Shown in pieces: positions 17,434 to 26,399 of a DNA stretch of 64,000 bases. The notes beneath the pieces were generated by a model. It worked only from the letters and a program-made list of their open reading frames with translations, had not been told where the DNA came from and made no database searches. The position numbers were made by a program, and so were the translations under genes. The stretch covers positions 22,936 to 86,935 of the forward strand of contig JBFWXN010000014.1 in assembly GCA_050187415.1 (NCBI GenBank), read 5' to 3'. The stretch is from Ga0077555 sp050187415. Lineage in GTDB: Bacteria; Pseudomonadota; Alphaproteobacteria; Rhizobiales; Hyphomicrobiaceae. The stretch's first letter is position 1; each line of letters opens with the position of its first letter.

Positions 17434-20409
17434 CTAACGAATGACGGCTTTGGTTCGACCGTCCATCGATGCGCTGACGGCGACCCGTGCATTATTCGCC
17501 GCCTCGTCCGCAGGCATCGCCCGCCAAGCCGCGATCTGCGTGTCCATGGCTTGGAGCGTCTCCGGTGGCAGACGTGAGATCAGCATGTCGCGACGGCGCG
17601 CAGCCACAGTATCGCCGCCGCGTGCGGCAAGTGAATACCACTTGTATGCTGCTGCATGATCCTTCGGCACGCCGAGGCCGCTCTCATAGAGGACGCCAAG
17701 ATTGTATTGGCTGTCGTGCAGGCCATGCTCTGCCGCGCTGGTGAACAATCGAGCGGCCGTGATGTAGTCGGGCGATCCACCGGTCGGGCTCGCGCTGATC
17801 ACCGCGAGGTTATGCATGGCCTTCAGATTGCCCTGCCGCCCCGCCTTCTCGTAAAGTGCCCGCGCTTTGTTACGGTCGGCCTTCACGCCCATCCCGCGCT
17901 CGTAGAGCGTCGCGAGGCGGTATTGCGCGATTGGCTGCCCTTGATCGGCGGCGTGCTCGTACCATCGGGCGGCCTCGGCGAAATTCTGCCGGACGCCTTT
18001 GCCTTCGGCGAGACGGGTCGCAACCTCGAGTTGGGCTGCAGCGTCGCCCTGCGCGGCTGCGAGCCGCAGCGAAAGTGGTCCGGTCATTGCGGGCGGCAGG
18101 TTGAGGTGCCGCCGGTCCTGGCCGCCGGTCCCTGGCGCCGACCCCGAATTCTGATCAACAGAGGACGTTGATATGGCGGTTGTCGTCTTCGAGTGCGACG
18201 GAGCCTGTGGCTGCGTCTCGGTCGAAGACGGGCCGCCCGCTACTCCGTTCGAGTTCGCGGCCGAGAACGCAGCACGCTGAGACAGCCCCGCCAGGCGCGC
18301 ACGCTCGCGGGCCTTGATCACGGTGTCGTACGTTGCCGGTGACGTTCCGAAAGAAACGGCCATACCCGGCCCAGCAGCGGTCTCGGGAGCGGTATTTACA
18401 GCCTGTTCGGCGGCTTCCGGCGCGGGCACCGACTGCGCCGCAGCTATTTTGCTCGGGGCGGGCAGCTCTGGTGTCGCCTCATTGTGGACCCCGCTGATCT
18501 TCTCCGCTTCCTTCGTCTCAGCCTGCTCGATGGCCACCGACGCGGACGAATTGAATAATCCGTGCTTTTGCCCGAACAGGAACCAATAGCCCGCAAACAG
18601 CACGGCAGCGATCGCGACGATCAGCACGCCGGGGCGAATAACGCCCGTCGCGGCAAGGCCGCCGGTCACGCCCTTGGTAGTCCAGGCTTTCTCGAGCTTG
18701 CCTTTGGCTGCTGCGTCTGCTTCGGCGTTTGGCCGCTCTGCAGCCTGACGCGCCATCGCGATGAAAGCCCGCCTATCGGTGCTCGTCGAGGGAGTGTCGG
18801 CAGGCGCACCTTGTTCCGGCGCTTCGTCCGAGGGGAGCTCGGAGCCGCCTCGGGCCTCACTGATGGCTCGATGCGAACGCCGGACAGGAAAGAAAGCGTC
18901 GGTGGGTCGTGGCAAGTCAACATCGGACCGGCCCCGGCGTTCCGCGTCCGCCCTGCCTTCCGGTCGATAGACCCGATCGGCTGGCATGCTGTAGCTCTCA
19001 GCCGAAAGATCGGCCGCGCCTTGTCTAGCCGTCAGGTTGACCAGCCCTTCCAACGGATCGTCAAACCCTGATTGCCCATCGTCCGTTGCACGCGCGTCGT
19101 CTAACTGCCCGATGCGAGGAGTGGGCGACACTTGGTCCGCCTCGACGGAGGATGGAGCGTGGGCTGGCTCATGACCCGGGATCGCCAGCGGCGGAGGCTG
19201 CGCAACGTGCTTCCCACCAGCCTCGGCGCGCTCGAGTTTGTCGAGAACATGCTGCATGGCCAGTTGCAGCGTCTCCAGGGCCTCGAGAGTGCCGGCTTCG
19301 TTGCGCCGCCGCTCGTCCATGAACGAGCCGACGATCTCACTGAGCGAGGCAAGCTGACTGCCTGTCGCCAGGGCCGACATGGCCTCGAGGGTCGGCTGGG
19401 CTTCCGCGACTGGTGAAGTGTCACGTGCGTACGCCGCGAGCACACGCTCTGCCGCACGCCCGGCGGCGTCTTCGGCAAACTGGGTAAGCTCGTCCGCGGT
19501 CGGCACGAGCGCTCCGAACAGATTGAGAACTTTCTCGTCGGTAAGATTCTGACCTATCTCGCCAAGCCTTTGCTCGATGCCGTCGAGCCGGGCGAGTTCA
19601 CCACCCGAACGCCGAACCTCGCCCTCCAGCGTTCCGAGACGCTCGCCGAGGGCATCGACAGCCTCCCTCGGCGCGAGGCGATCGAGCACTGTTTCAACGC
19701 GTCGGGCCGCCTCGAAAAGCCGGGACTGTGCCACGTCGATAGCGGCATGGTCGATGCTGCCGCCAAGGCCGGAATATGCGAACGTATCGCCGGCCTTCTC
19801 GGCTTCGCCGGTGAACGCGGTAGGGCGCGTCATGGCATCCAGCACGCTCCGCAGAGGCGGTACACCGTCCTCCGCCTCGTAGCTCCGCGTCAGGGCCTCG
19901 GCGGTCTCGTTGTCCCAGGGCTCATCGTCACGATGGTGCCTTCCGAGTGGCGAATCGCCATTGGGAAATTCCTGTTGGTCAGAGCCCGATAAAGGCGTCT
20001 CGCGTTCGCCCTCATTGGCTGCGGACACTTCTGGGCGCCGCCCATCGTGCCGCTCTGCCCCGCCCTCCGGATGCGCGAAACGGTTGGCTCCGCCCGGCAG
20101 CCCGAAACGAAAAGCCGGTGGCTCGCGATCGGATGTCGTGAAGAGCGGGCCATGGCTGTCGTCGTCATCTTCCGGCGCTACCCCATGCGGCGCAACGGAT
20201 CCAGGAGCCGGCTCGCCGTGCGGTTGTTTACCACTGGAGGCCGTCGGCGCAACGTCACTGGGCGCCGCCTCCTCTTTCGCACCGGCCGCCCCCTCCACCT
20301 GAGCGATGTGGGCTGCAATGCGATGCAGGAGTTGGTCCAGCTCTTCCCGCCGCTGCGCAGGCATGTCGATTTCGCGACGTCCCCTGCCAGATCGCTCCGA
20401 ATCCGCCAT
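17434..20409 (-). CDS. large Sel1-repeat membrane protein, PodJ-like
   Basis: A 991-residue protein. The N-terminal 590 residues are acidic and low-complexity with helical, coiled-coil-like stretches. A single membrane helix follows at about 595-613, and the periplasmic C-terminus carries several Sel1/TPR-type repeats (about 788-935: for example ARWYEHAADQGQPIAQYRLA and YNLGVLYESGLGVPKD). The layout, cytoplasmic coiled coil, one helix and periplasmic Sel1 repeats, is that of the polar localisation factor PodJ and relatives. A role in polarity or division is inferred from this. The start at 20409 has AGGA five bases upstream. Orthology to PodJ itself is not established. Confidence 0.75.
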   Translation of the reverse strand: MADSERSGRGRREIDMPAQRREELDQLLHRIAAHIAQVEGAAGAKEEAAPSDVAPTASSGKQPHGEPAPGSVAPHGVAPEDDDDSHGPLFTTSDREPPAFRFGLPGGANRFAHPEGGAERHDGRRPEVSAANEGERETPLSGSDQQEFPNGDSPLGRHHRDDEPWDNETAEALTRSYEAEDGVPPLRSVLDAMTRPTAFTGEAEKAGDTFAYSGLGGSIDHAAIDVAQSRLFEAARRVETVLDRLAPREAVDALGERLGTLEGEVRRSGGELARLDGIEQRLGEIGQNLTDEKVLNLFGALVPTADELTQFAEDAAGRAAERVLAAYARDTSPVAEAQPTLEAMSALATGSQLASLSEIVGSFMDERRRNEAGTLEALETLQLAMQHVLDKLERAEAGGKHVAQPPPLAIPGHEPAHAPSSVEADQVSPTPRIGQLDDARATDDGQSGFDDPLEGLVNLTARQGAADLSAESYSMPADRVYRPEGRADAERRGRSDVDLPRPTDAFFPVRRSHRAISEARGGSELPSDEAPEQGAPADTPSTSTDRRAFIAMARQAAERPNAEADAAAKGKLEKAWTTKGVTGGLAATGVIRPGVLIVAIAAVLFAGYWFLFGQKHGLFNSSASVAIEQAETKEAEKISGVHNEATPELPAPSKIAAAQSVPAPEAAEQAVNTAPETAAGPGMAVSFGTSPATYDTVIKARERARLAGLSQRAAFSAANSNGVAGGPSSTETQPQAPSHSKTTTAISTSSVDQNSGSAPGTGGQDRRHLNLPPAMTGPLSLRLAAAQGDAAAQLEVATRLAEGKGVRQNFAEAARWYEHAADQGQPIAQYRLATLYERGMGVKADRNKARALYEKAGRQGNLKAMHNLAVISASPTGGSPDYITAARLFTSAAEHGLHDSQYNLGVLYESGLGVPKDHAAAYKWYSLAARGGDTVAARRRDMLISRLPPETLQAMDTQIAAWRAMPADEAANNARVAVSASMDGRTKAVIR

Positions 20410-20719
20410 TTTAGTCCTCGTCGACAAAGTCGTTCCCAGGGGCCAGCAAGCTGGGGCGTATGATTTCGAAGCCTGCGTCTATTAGTTGTTCACTAATGTT
20501 CGCATGTCCCAGCTAGTTGCATTAACAAGGCCCTGACTGTGAACAAGAAAAAGCCATCGACAATCAACGTGTCTGCATCGTGTAAAAGAACGGTTAAGTA
20601 TCGTTATCTTCTGTTACGGTCTTGAAATTGTGCCCGGATTGCCACAATTGCGCACTACGCTGATGCTTCGTCTCGGCGGCCTCCGGGACGTGCATGCTTT
20701 CTACGGTTGGGAGAAGACG
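20410..20719. other. AT-rich divergent promoter region
   Basis: This 310-base gap separates the Sel1-repeat gene (minus) and a small secreted protein gene (plus). It is clearly more AT-rich than its surroundings. An inverted repeat ATTAGT-TGTTC-ACTAAT lies at 20481-20497, about 72 bases before the Sel1-repeat start, and looks like a regulator binding site. No coding frame is convincing. Confidence 0.5.
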
Positions 20720-21184
20720 ATGCGTGTCCGGATTTTGACGGCGACAGCACTTGCCGTGACGCTGGCGGGCGCCGCCATGGCCACCACCCCCGGCGCCGAT
20801 AGCAAAGCCGGCCGGTTCACCATGCAGCCAGTCGACGGAGGCTATCTGAGGCTCGATACGGCCACGGGCGACATGTCGCTCTGCACGGGCGCAGGCGGCA
20901 CCTTCGAGTGCAAGCCGGTGAAGGACGACCGCGACCTCCAATCCGAGATTGCTCGCCTCTCGGATGAGAACAAAGCGCTGAAGGCGGACATCAAGCGCCT
21001 CGAGGATTTGCAGGCCCACGGCGGTGGCATCGCACCACCAGCCCCGAAATTCGAATTGCCGAGTGAGGCCGAGGTCGACAAGGCGCTGACCTACATGGAG
21101 CGCGTGTTCAAGAAATTCCGCGAAAAACTCAAGGAACTCGACAAGCCGCTCGACACCCCCGGCCAAAAAGGCACGCCCATGTAG
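20720..21184 (+). CDS. small secreted coiled-coil protein of unknown function
   Basis: A 154-residue protein with a signal peptide (residues 1-22, cut near AAMA-T). It is followed by a short region with two Cys (LCTGAGGTFECKP), then a heptad-like coiled coil (about residues 75-105, LQSEIARLSDENKALKADI), a proline linker and a lysine-rich amphipathic C-terminus. The Cys pair could form a disulfide in the periplasm. It is not recognised as a named family. GGGAGAAG precedes the ATG at 20720. Confidence 0.65.
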   Translation: MRVRILTATALAVTLAGAAMATTPGADSKAGRFTMQPVDGGYLRLDTATGDMSLCTGAGGTFECKPVKDDRDLQSEIARLSDENKALKADIKRLEDLQAHGGGIAPPAPKFELPSEAEVDKALTYMERVFKKFREKLKELDKPLDTPGQKGTPM

Positions 21185-21264
21185 AGTTGTAGGCGCGAAT
21201 TTCGGCGTGCGCGAGCCGCCGAGGCAGGCGCGCGGACACCTGACCCCAGATGCCCCGGAAAGGA

Positions 21265-22224
21265 TCAGCCGCTCAGGCGACGCGTCGCGGAGACAATCTC
21301 GTGAACGATACCAGGCTCGGTCATGGCATGGCCGGCATCGGGTACGATAATCAGCTCCGCCCTCGGCCAGTGCGACTTTAGGTCGAAGGCCGACTTGATC
21401 GGCGTGACGACGTCGTAGCGACCGTGCACGATCACACCGGGAATCTCGGCGAGACGGGCCGCATCGGACAGAAGCTGGCCATCATGGTCGAAGAAACCCC
21501 TGTTTACGAAGTAGTGGCACTCGATACGGGCGAAAGCGAGCGCATACGAATCAGCGCTGAACTGACGGATCCGATCCGGATCTGGCGTCAGCGACAGCGT
21601 CGAGGCCTCCCAAAGGCTCCAGGCTCGGGCCGCCGCCAGCTGAACCCGCATATCCGGATGAGTGAGGCGCCGATAGTAGGCGCCGATGATGTCACCCCGC
21701 TCGGTCTTCGGGATCGGCCCGGTGAACTCCGCGAACGCATCCGGAAAGAGCCAACTCGCGCCGTCCCGATAGAACCAGTCGAGCTCGGCCCGGCGGAGGA
21801 GGAATATCCCCCTCAGAATCAACGCGTCGACACGCTGCGGATGGGTCTCTGCGTAGGCTAGGCTCAGCGTGGAGCCCCATGATCCGCCGACCAGCTGCCA
21901 GCTCGAGATCCCGAGCCTTTTCCTCAGCCGCTCCATATCGTCGATCAGATGCCACGTCGTATTGACGTCGATCGAGGCATGCGGCAGCGACCGACCGCAT
22001 CCCCGTTGATCCAACAAGATGATCCGGTGGCGGGACGGATCGTGTAGTCGTCGCATGGTCGGATTGCTGCCGCCGCCCGGCCCTCCATGCACGATCAGAA
22101 CCGGCTGGCCATGGCGATTGCCGCTTTCCTCGAAGTAGATCTCGTGACCGTCGCCGACGTCGAGGCGGCCCCGCGCATAGGGTTCAATCGGCGGATAAAG
22201 GCCAAGCCGCTCGTGTGCCGTCAT
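21265..22224 (-). CDS. pip: prolyl aminopeptidase (proline iminopeptidase)
   Basis: A 319-residue alpha/beta hydrolase. The oxyanion motif HGGPGGG, the DQRGCGRS stretch and the nucleophile elbow GGSWGS (catalytic Ser) are the S33 peptidase signatures. The catalytic His lies near the C-terminus in PDAGHAMTE. The enzyme removes N-terminal proline from peptides in the cytoplasm. Length (313-320) and motif spacing are normal. It stands on the minus strand, upstream of and unrelated to the small secreted protein it converges with. Confidence 0.95.
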   Translation of the reverse strand: MTAHERLGLYPPIEPYARGRLDVGDGHEIYFEESGNRHGQPVLIVHGGPGGGSNPTMRRLHDPSRHRIILLDQRGCGRSLPHASIDVNTTWHLIDDMERLRKRLGISSWQLVGGSWGSTLSLAYAETHPQRVDALILRGIFLLRRAELDWFYRDGASWLFPDAFAEFTGPIPKTERGDIIGAYYRRLTHPDMRVQLAAARAWSLWEASTLSLTPDPDRIRQFSADSYALAFARIECHYFVNRGFFDHDGQLLSDAARLAEIPGVIVHGRYDVVTPIKSAFDLKSHWPRAELIIVPDAGHAMTEPGIVHEIVSATRRLSG

Positions 22225-22335
22225 CTTTCCTTGTATCCCGCGACCAGAATCCCCGCATTACGCCGCGGGAACGGCGGCGGGAGATATCCCACCTCGAGGC
22301 ATCGCCTCGCCGCAGTTGCATGCGCAAGCGTCGCC

Positions 22336-24168
22336 TCAGCGAGCCCGCTGACCACGCTGGCGCGCCTGCCGCAATTCCCGATCATGAATCGTTTCACCAC
22401 CCGGAATCCGCAGGTCGCGCACCATCTCCAGAATGTGCCGACCGGGCACCGGCGTCAAATAGCTCCCGATCCCCGCAGCGATCAGCGCGGCGGGCACGGC
22501 GACGACGGGTGCGAGCAGGCCGGGAAGGCCGAAAGACGAGAGATCTGCCAGCAGAACAGCGAATGCCGTGAACAGTCCCGTCGCCAGGCTTGCGATCGCT
22601 CCACCAGTGGACAGGCGCTTCCACCAGATCGAAAGCAGGACGACGGGGAATATGGCCGAGCCCGAGATCACGATCGCATAGAGCATCAGCAGGAACGGAT
22701 CGCCTTTGGCGCTGACCGCTCCCATCCCCGCCACGGCAATCACCCCGACAAGGGCGAGGCGACATGCGAGAATGCACCTTTGATCGCTCGCCTTCCAGCG
22801 ATCCGGCCCATTGGCCACGTCGTCACCGAGAATGACGCCCATCTGGGTGAGGCTGGTGGCGGCACCGATCAATGCGGCAGCCATTACGCCCGCGGCGACA
22901 AGATTGACCACCGCGAGCGGCATGCCCATCATCAGCGGCAGTGCGACAAGCGCGCCATCGCGATCGAAAAGAAGCGAATTTACGGTAATGCGCGCGGACT
23001 GTCCGTCAGCGGCAGCGAGGCCGACGTCGATCAATCTCTGAAGTGCAACAGGCGGCGCGGCCGTGGCATGACCGACGAAGCTGCTGACGAGGACGTCTCG
23101 CTCGAAGACGGCGACGCTGGAAAACGTCAGCAGAAGAATTCCGACGATTGCCACCGCCCAGCCGACCGACTTGCGTGTGTCGTAGACACTCGGCGTCGTC
23201 ACCGAGCGCGACAGGATTGCCGGCGAACCGACCACGCCGACCAGAACAGAGAGTGTCATGAGGGCGTAGGCGAGCGGACCGACGCTGCCGAACGTCGTCG
23301 CAAAACGGCCAACGATCGGTTGCAGCCCCGCGCCCGGCAACTCAAGCGCCATCAGTCCCGCCACCGGCACCGGCACGCTCTGCAACGCCTCGAGCCGTCC
23401 AACGGTGCGAATGATCGGACCATGGCTCAATTGGCCGAACGGCAGGTTCGTTTCCATCGCGGCGGCGATGGCCGCAGGCAGCAGTATCGCGATCAACACT
23501 GCCAGTGCCTGCGCCGCGCCGGACCAGGACAGCGAACGCACACCACCCGGCAGCACTGTGATTGCCACGACCAGCACGATCAGCCCGCAAGCGGCCTCCG
23601 GTGGTACCGGCAGCAGCCACATCAAGCTCATCATGCCAATCTTGATTTCCGCGATGGCGAGCAGCATCAGAGGAACGATGCAAACCATGGCCGCGAAAAG
23701 CCTCAGTGCTCCGCTCTCGAATCGTTGCCCGAGATAAGACGGAATTGTCGGCGCGCCGAATTTCCTGAGGTAGGGCGCGACGAGCATGACCGAAACAGTT
23801 AGGCCAGCGACGATGCCCACTCCCACGCAAAGCATATCGAAGCCCGCGAGAAACAGCGTCCCCGGGATGGCGGTAATGCCTGCGGAGCCAAGCGATATGA
23901 CGGCGAGCGCGGTACCGTTGTAGACGGCCGGCACGCGCCGTCCCGAGAACAAGAACTCTCGCGCGCGACGTGTGTGGGCCCCTGCTCCAATGGCAGCGAA
24001 GAGAACGACCGAGATAACGACCATGCCCGCCTTCAGCGACGCCTCGGTAACGCCAAGTTGCTCAAAGATCAAAAGAAGAACGACACCAGCCGCCAGGCAA
24101 GCCGCAAAGATGCCGAAGTAGACACCGAGCAATGGGTTGGAAATCGATGTCCCATGCGGGGGTGTCAT
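22336..24168 (-). CDS. sodium:solute symporter (SSS family, ActP-like)
   Basis: A 610-residue polytopic membrane protein with about thirteen to fourteen helices. The conserved N-terminal region SGRRVPAVYNGTALA then GTLFLAGFDMLC, and the LPGGVRSLSWSGAAQALAVL segment, place it with the acetate/pyruvate-type SSS symporters that work with a small partner subunit. It starts 4 bases after the stop of that partner gene, with AGGACC as ribosome site inside the partner's end. The substrate, possibly a short-chain monocarboxylate, is inferred only. Confidence 0.85.
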   Translation of the reverse strand: MTPPHGTSISNPLLGVYFGIFAACLAAGVVLLLIFEQLGVTEASLKAGMVVISVVLFAAIGAGAHTRRAREFLFSGRRVPAVYNGTALAVISLGSAGITAIPGTLFLAGFDMLCVGVGIVAGLTVSVMLVAPYLRKFGAPTIPSYLGQRFESGALRLFAAMVCIVPLMLLAIAEIKIGMMSLMWLLPVPPEAACGLIVLVVAITVLPGGVRSLSWSGAAQALAVLIAILLPAAIAAAMETNLPFGQLSHGPIIRTVGRLEALQSVPVPVAGLMALELPGAGLQPIVGRFATTFGSVGPLAYALMTLSVLVGVVGSPAILSRSVTTPSVYDTRKSVGWAVAIVGILLLTFSSVAVFERDVLVSSFVGHATAAPPVALQRLIDVGLAAADGQSARITVNSLLFDRDGALVALPLMMGMPLAVVNLVAAGVMAAALIGAATSLTQMGVILGDDVANGPDRWKASDQRCILACRLALVGVIAVAGMGAVSAKGDPFLLMLYAIVISGSAIFPVVLLSIWWKRLSTGGAIASLATGLFTAFAVLLADLSSFGLPGLLAPVVAVPAALIAAGIGSYLTPVPGRHILEMVRDLRIPGGETIHDRELRQARQRGQRAR

Positions 24169-24171
24169 TGG

Positions 24172-24432
24172 CTAGAGGTCCTCGTGCGCACCATGCCAGT
24201 GATCGATCGCATCCTGTCGATTGATGTAGGCGAACGTCGTAATGACCGCGATCAGCACCAGCCCGTGGCATGCTAAAAAGTAGCCCAACGGGAATCCGAG
24301 TATCCGTCGTGAGTTGAGCTGGTCGGCATAAAGCGGCAGCACCAGCAGCGCCGCCAGGAACGGCAGCAAACTCGTCAACATTTGCCACTTGGTGTGGCGC
24401 CAATAGGGCTTGCGCTCCTTGCGCTCGATCAT
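24172..24432 (-). CDS. DUF4212-like small subunit of the sodium/solute symporter
   Basis: An 86-residue protein with two membrane helices. YWRHTKWQMLTSLLPFLA and GFPLGYFLACHGLVLI match the pattern of the small subunit (DUF4212/DUF485-like) that precedes SSS symporters. The gene order small-then-large with only 3 bases between is typical, and supports one transport complex. GGGGTGAT upstream serves as the ribosome site. Confidence 0.75.
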   Translation of the reverse strand: MIERKERKPYWRHTKWQMLTSLLPFLAALLVLPLYADQLNSRRILGFPLGYFLACHGLVLIAVITTFAYINRQDAIDHWHGAHEDL

Positions 24433-24809
24433 GCATCACCCCCTGGGCCGCTCCGCAATCCGGCCACTCTGCAAACTCCCACCCGCGCACCCGCGTAAAG
24501 CTCTATCCGCTCGGCCATTGCCGCACCAGAACGTCTTGGCCATCATCCCCCACCCATTGTCGTCACGCTCGCCTTCGAATATCGGGCCCGAAGTCCGCGT
24601 CCGTTGCAGCCATATGCCAATTCTATCCACGTACGAGAGTAATGTCAGGGTGCAGAGCTGATTGCTCGGCAGATGCTCCCGGATTAATGTCCGTCGCCTC
24701 GGCGTCGCCAAACGTCCCGTCACAAAGCGTTTTCGTATGTCGGCAAACGTCCGAGCAGGACGACCACGTGCGGCCGGCGCAGGCATTCACACAGCCAGAA
24801 GGGGCGGAC
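24433..24809. other. divergent intergenic region before mscL
   Basis: A 377-base gap between the symporter small-subunit gene and mscL, both reading outward. No coding frame, hairpin or repeat of note was found. It should contain the two promoters. Confidence 0.4.
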
Positions 24810-25214
24810 ATGTCGTTGCTATCCGAATTCAGGGAATTTGCCCTCAAGGGTAACGTCGTCGATCTGGCGGTCGGCGTGATCGTTGGTGCCGCGTTCGGCA
24901 AGATCGTGGATTCCCTTGTCAAGAATGTGCTGATGCCGCCGATCGGCTACGTTATCGGCGGCGTGAATTTCGCGGATCTCGCCGTCAATCTCCCTACTCC
25001 GACAGGCGATCCGGTGCTGCTGAAGTACGGTGCGTTTTTGCAGACGGTGATCGACTTCACCATCATCGCCTTCGTGCTGTTCATGGTCATCAAGGCCATC
25101 AACACCGCCAAGAAGCGGTTCGAGAAGCAGCAGGACGCGGTCCCGATCGCTCCGTCGCCGAGCGAAGTCTATCTCAAGGAGATCCGCGACGCTCTCGTGG
25201 ACGGCAAGAAGTAG
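24810..25214 (+). CDS. mscL: large-conductance mechanosensitive channel MscL
   Basis: A 134-residue protein (E. coli: 136) with the N-terminal amphipathic helix MSLLSEFREFALKGNVVDLA, pore helix AVGVIVGAAFGKIVDSLVKN, the second membrane helix and a charged C-terminal bundle. It opens under membrane tension to release solutes during osmotic downshock, as a pentamer in the inner membrane. The start at 24810 follows GAAGGGG. The longer frame from 24642 has no family match. Confidence 0.97.
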   Translation: MSLLSEFREFALKGNVVDLAVGVIVGAAFGKIVDSLVKNVLMPPIGYVIGGVNFADLAVNLPTPTGDPVLLKYGAFLQTVIDFTIIAFVLFMVIKAINTAKKRFEKQQDAVPIAPSPSEVYLKEIRDALVDGKK

Positions 25215-25303
25215 CGTCTCTCGCGCCTCCAGCCTCGAGCAGGCACATGCCGCACGGTCGAGCCGCATCGGGGTCGCACCGAGGCGTTACGCACGCCTGT
25301 GCG

Positions 25304-26287
25304 CTATGAGCAGCTGCCGCCGCCGAGCACACAGAACTTCGCACAGTGCGGATGGCAGAGCTTGACTGCGCCCTTGTCGAACATTCCTGAATCGGCCGCT
25401 CCTGCCTCCGCGAACGTGCCCCCCATCTCGAACGCGCGCTCGTACGGAAGGAGCGTGCAGGGAAGAATGACGGGTGCGGCCGCGCCCTTGCGCTTCACGA
25501 CCATGCGGCTCTTGGCGCACATCATATCGGCGGGCGACTTGTGGAGGATGCCCCAGCATGCCGTGGTGATCTCGGGCACGTCGTAGCTGCCGTCCATCTC
25601 CGGCAAAAGCATGAGCTGCTTTGGATTGGCGGGATCGATGCGCCAGCCGCGCATCGCAATGAGAGCTGCATATCCGTTGCGCTCCTCGCCCTCCCCTTCG
25701 TCCCAGCACGTGCGCCCTGCGATGGCGATCTCGAATCCGTTGGCATTGAGCCAATCAAGCCCGGCAATGGCTTTGCCCCACGTCTTGACGCCGCGTTCCG
25801 CCTCGTGCAGCTCCGGGGTGAAATGGTCGAGGCTGACCCTGATGCGCAGTCGTGCCCCATGTTTCTCCCGGAGCGCGATCAACCCCCGCTTGATCGGGGC
25901 CCGCTGCATCGGCTGCATGGCATTGGTCAGCACGAGCACATCGAAGCCTCGCTCGAGGGTCACTGCGAGAATGTCTAGAAATTCAGGATTCATGAAGGGC
26001 TCACCACCGGTGAACCCGATCTCGCTGGTGCCGTAGTCGTCGCGCAGTAGCTCGTCGAGGAGCGCCGTCACTTCCGCCGCAGAGAGGTAGACGAGCCGAT
26101 CGTTCTTCGGGCTCGAGTCGATGTAACAGTTGGCGCACGTGATGTTACAGAGCGTGCCGGTGTTGAACCACACCGTCTCAAGTCGTTCCAAACCCACGCT
26201 CGCGCGACGCTCTCCCTTGGCCGTGAGGTCGGGGTTCTCGAATTTGGCGACATTGGGCACTCCCAATGCTTGCGCTGGCTCGTTCAC
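25304..26287 (-). CDS. radical SAM protein with C-terminal cysteine cluster, downstream of selD
   Basis: A 327-residue radical SAM enzyme. The 4Fe-4S motif TLCNITCANCY gives Cys47, Cys51, Cys54; GFTGGEPFMNPEF is the SAM-binding GGE motif. The C-terminus ends LCHPHCAKFCVLGGGSCS with Cys311, Cys315, Cys319 and Cys326, and other Cys occur at CWGIL, MMCAK and LPCTL, which suggests an auxiliary FeS cluster (SPASM-like). A GTG start at 26287 with GAGGGA nine bases upstream is preferred; 26338 (GTG) is possible. It follows the selD fusion on the same strand. The substrate is unknown; a link to selenium metabolism is an inference from position. Confidence 0.8.
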   Translation of the reverse strand: MNEPAQALGVPNVAKFENPDLTAKGERRASVGLERLETVWFNTGTLCNITCANCYIDSSPKNDRLVYLSAAEVTALLDELLRDDYGTSEIGFTGGEPFMNPEFLDILAVTLERGFDVLVLTNAMQPMQRAPIKRGLIALREKHGARLRIRVSLDHFTPELHEAERGVKTWGKAIAGLDWLNANGFEIAIAGRTCWDEGEGEERNGYAALIAMRGWRIDPANPKQLMLLPEMDGSYDVPEITTACWGILHKSPADMMCAKSRMVVKRKGAAAPVILPCTLLPYERAFEMGGTFAEAGAADSGMFDKGAVKLCHPHCAKFCVLGGGSCS

Positions 26288-26350
26288 TATGCGCTTTCCC
26301 TCGTTGTGCCGAATGACAGGCGCTCCCCAACGCCTCACTACTCATTTCCG

Positions 26351-26383
26351 GCAGCCCGACCTACCATGCTCATGCTCGGCTGC
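26351..26383. promoter_or_regulatory. stem-loop between selD and the radical SAM gene
   Basis: GCAGCC(C)GA and TCGGCTGC pair over 8 bp with one bulged C around a 16-base loop. It lies 16 to 48 bases after the selD stop. It may partly end the selD message or protect it, tuning expression of the downstream gene. There is no T-run. Confidence 0.35.
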
Positions 26384-26399
26384 GGTACTCACGATGACT

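Noticed and set aside
22087..23802. 571-residue open frame on the plus strand
   Set aside because: Opposite the symporter gene; composition rich in Arg, His and Gln, as expected for an antisense frame.
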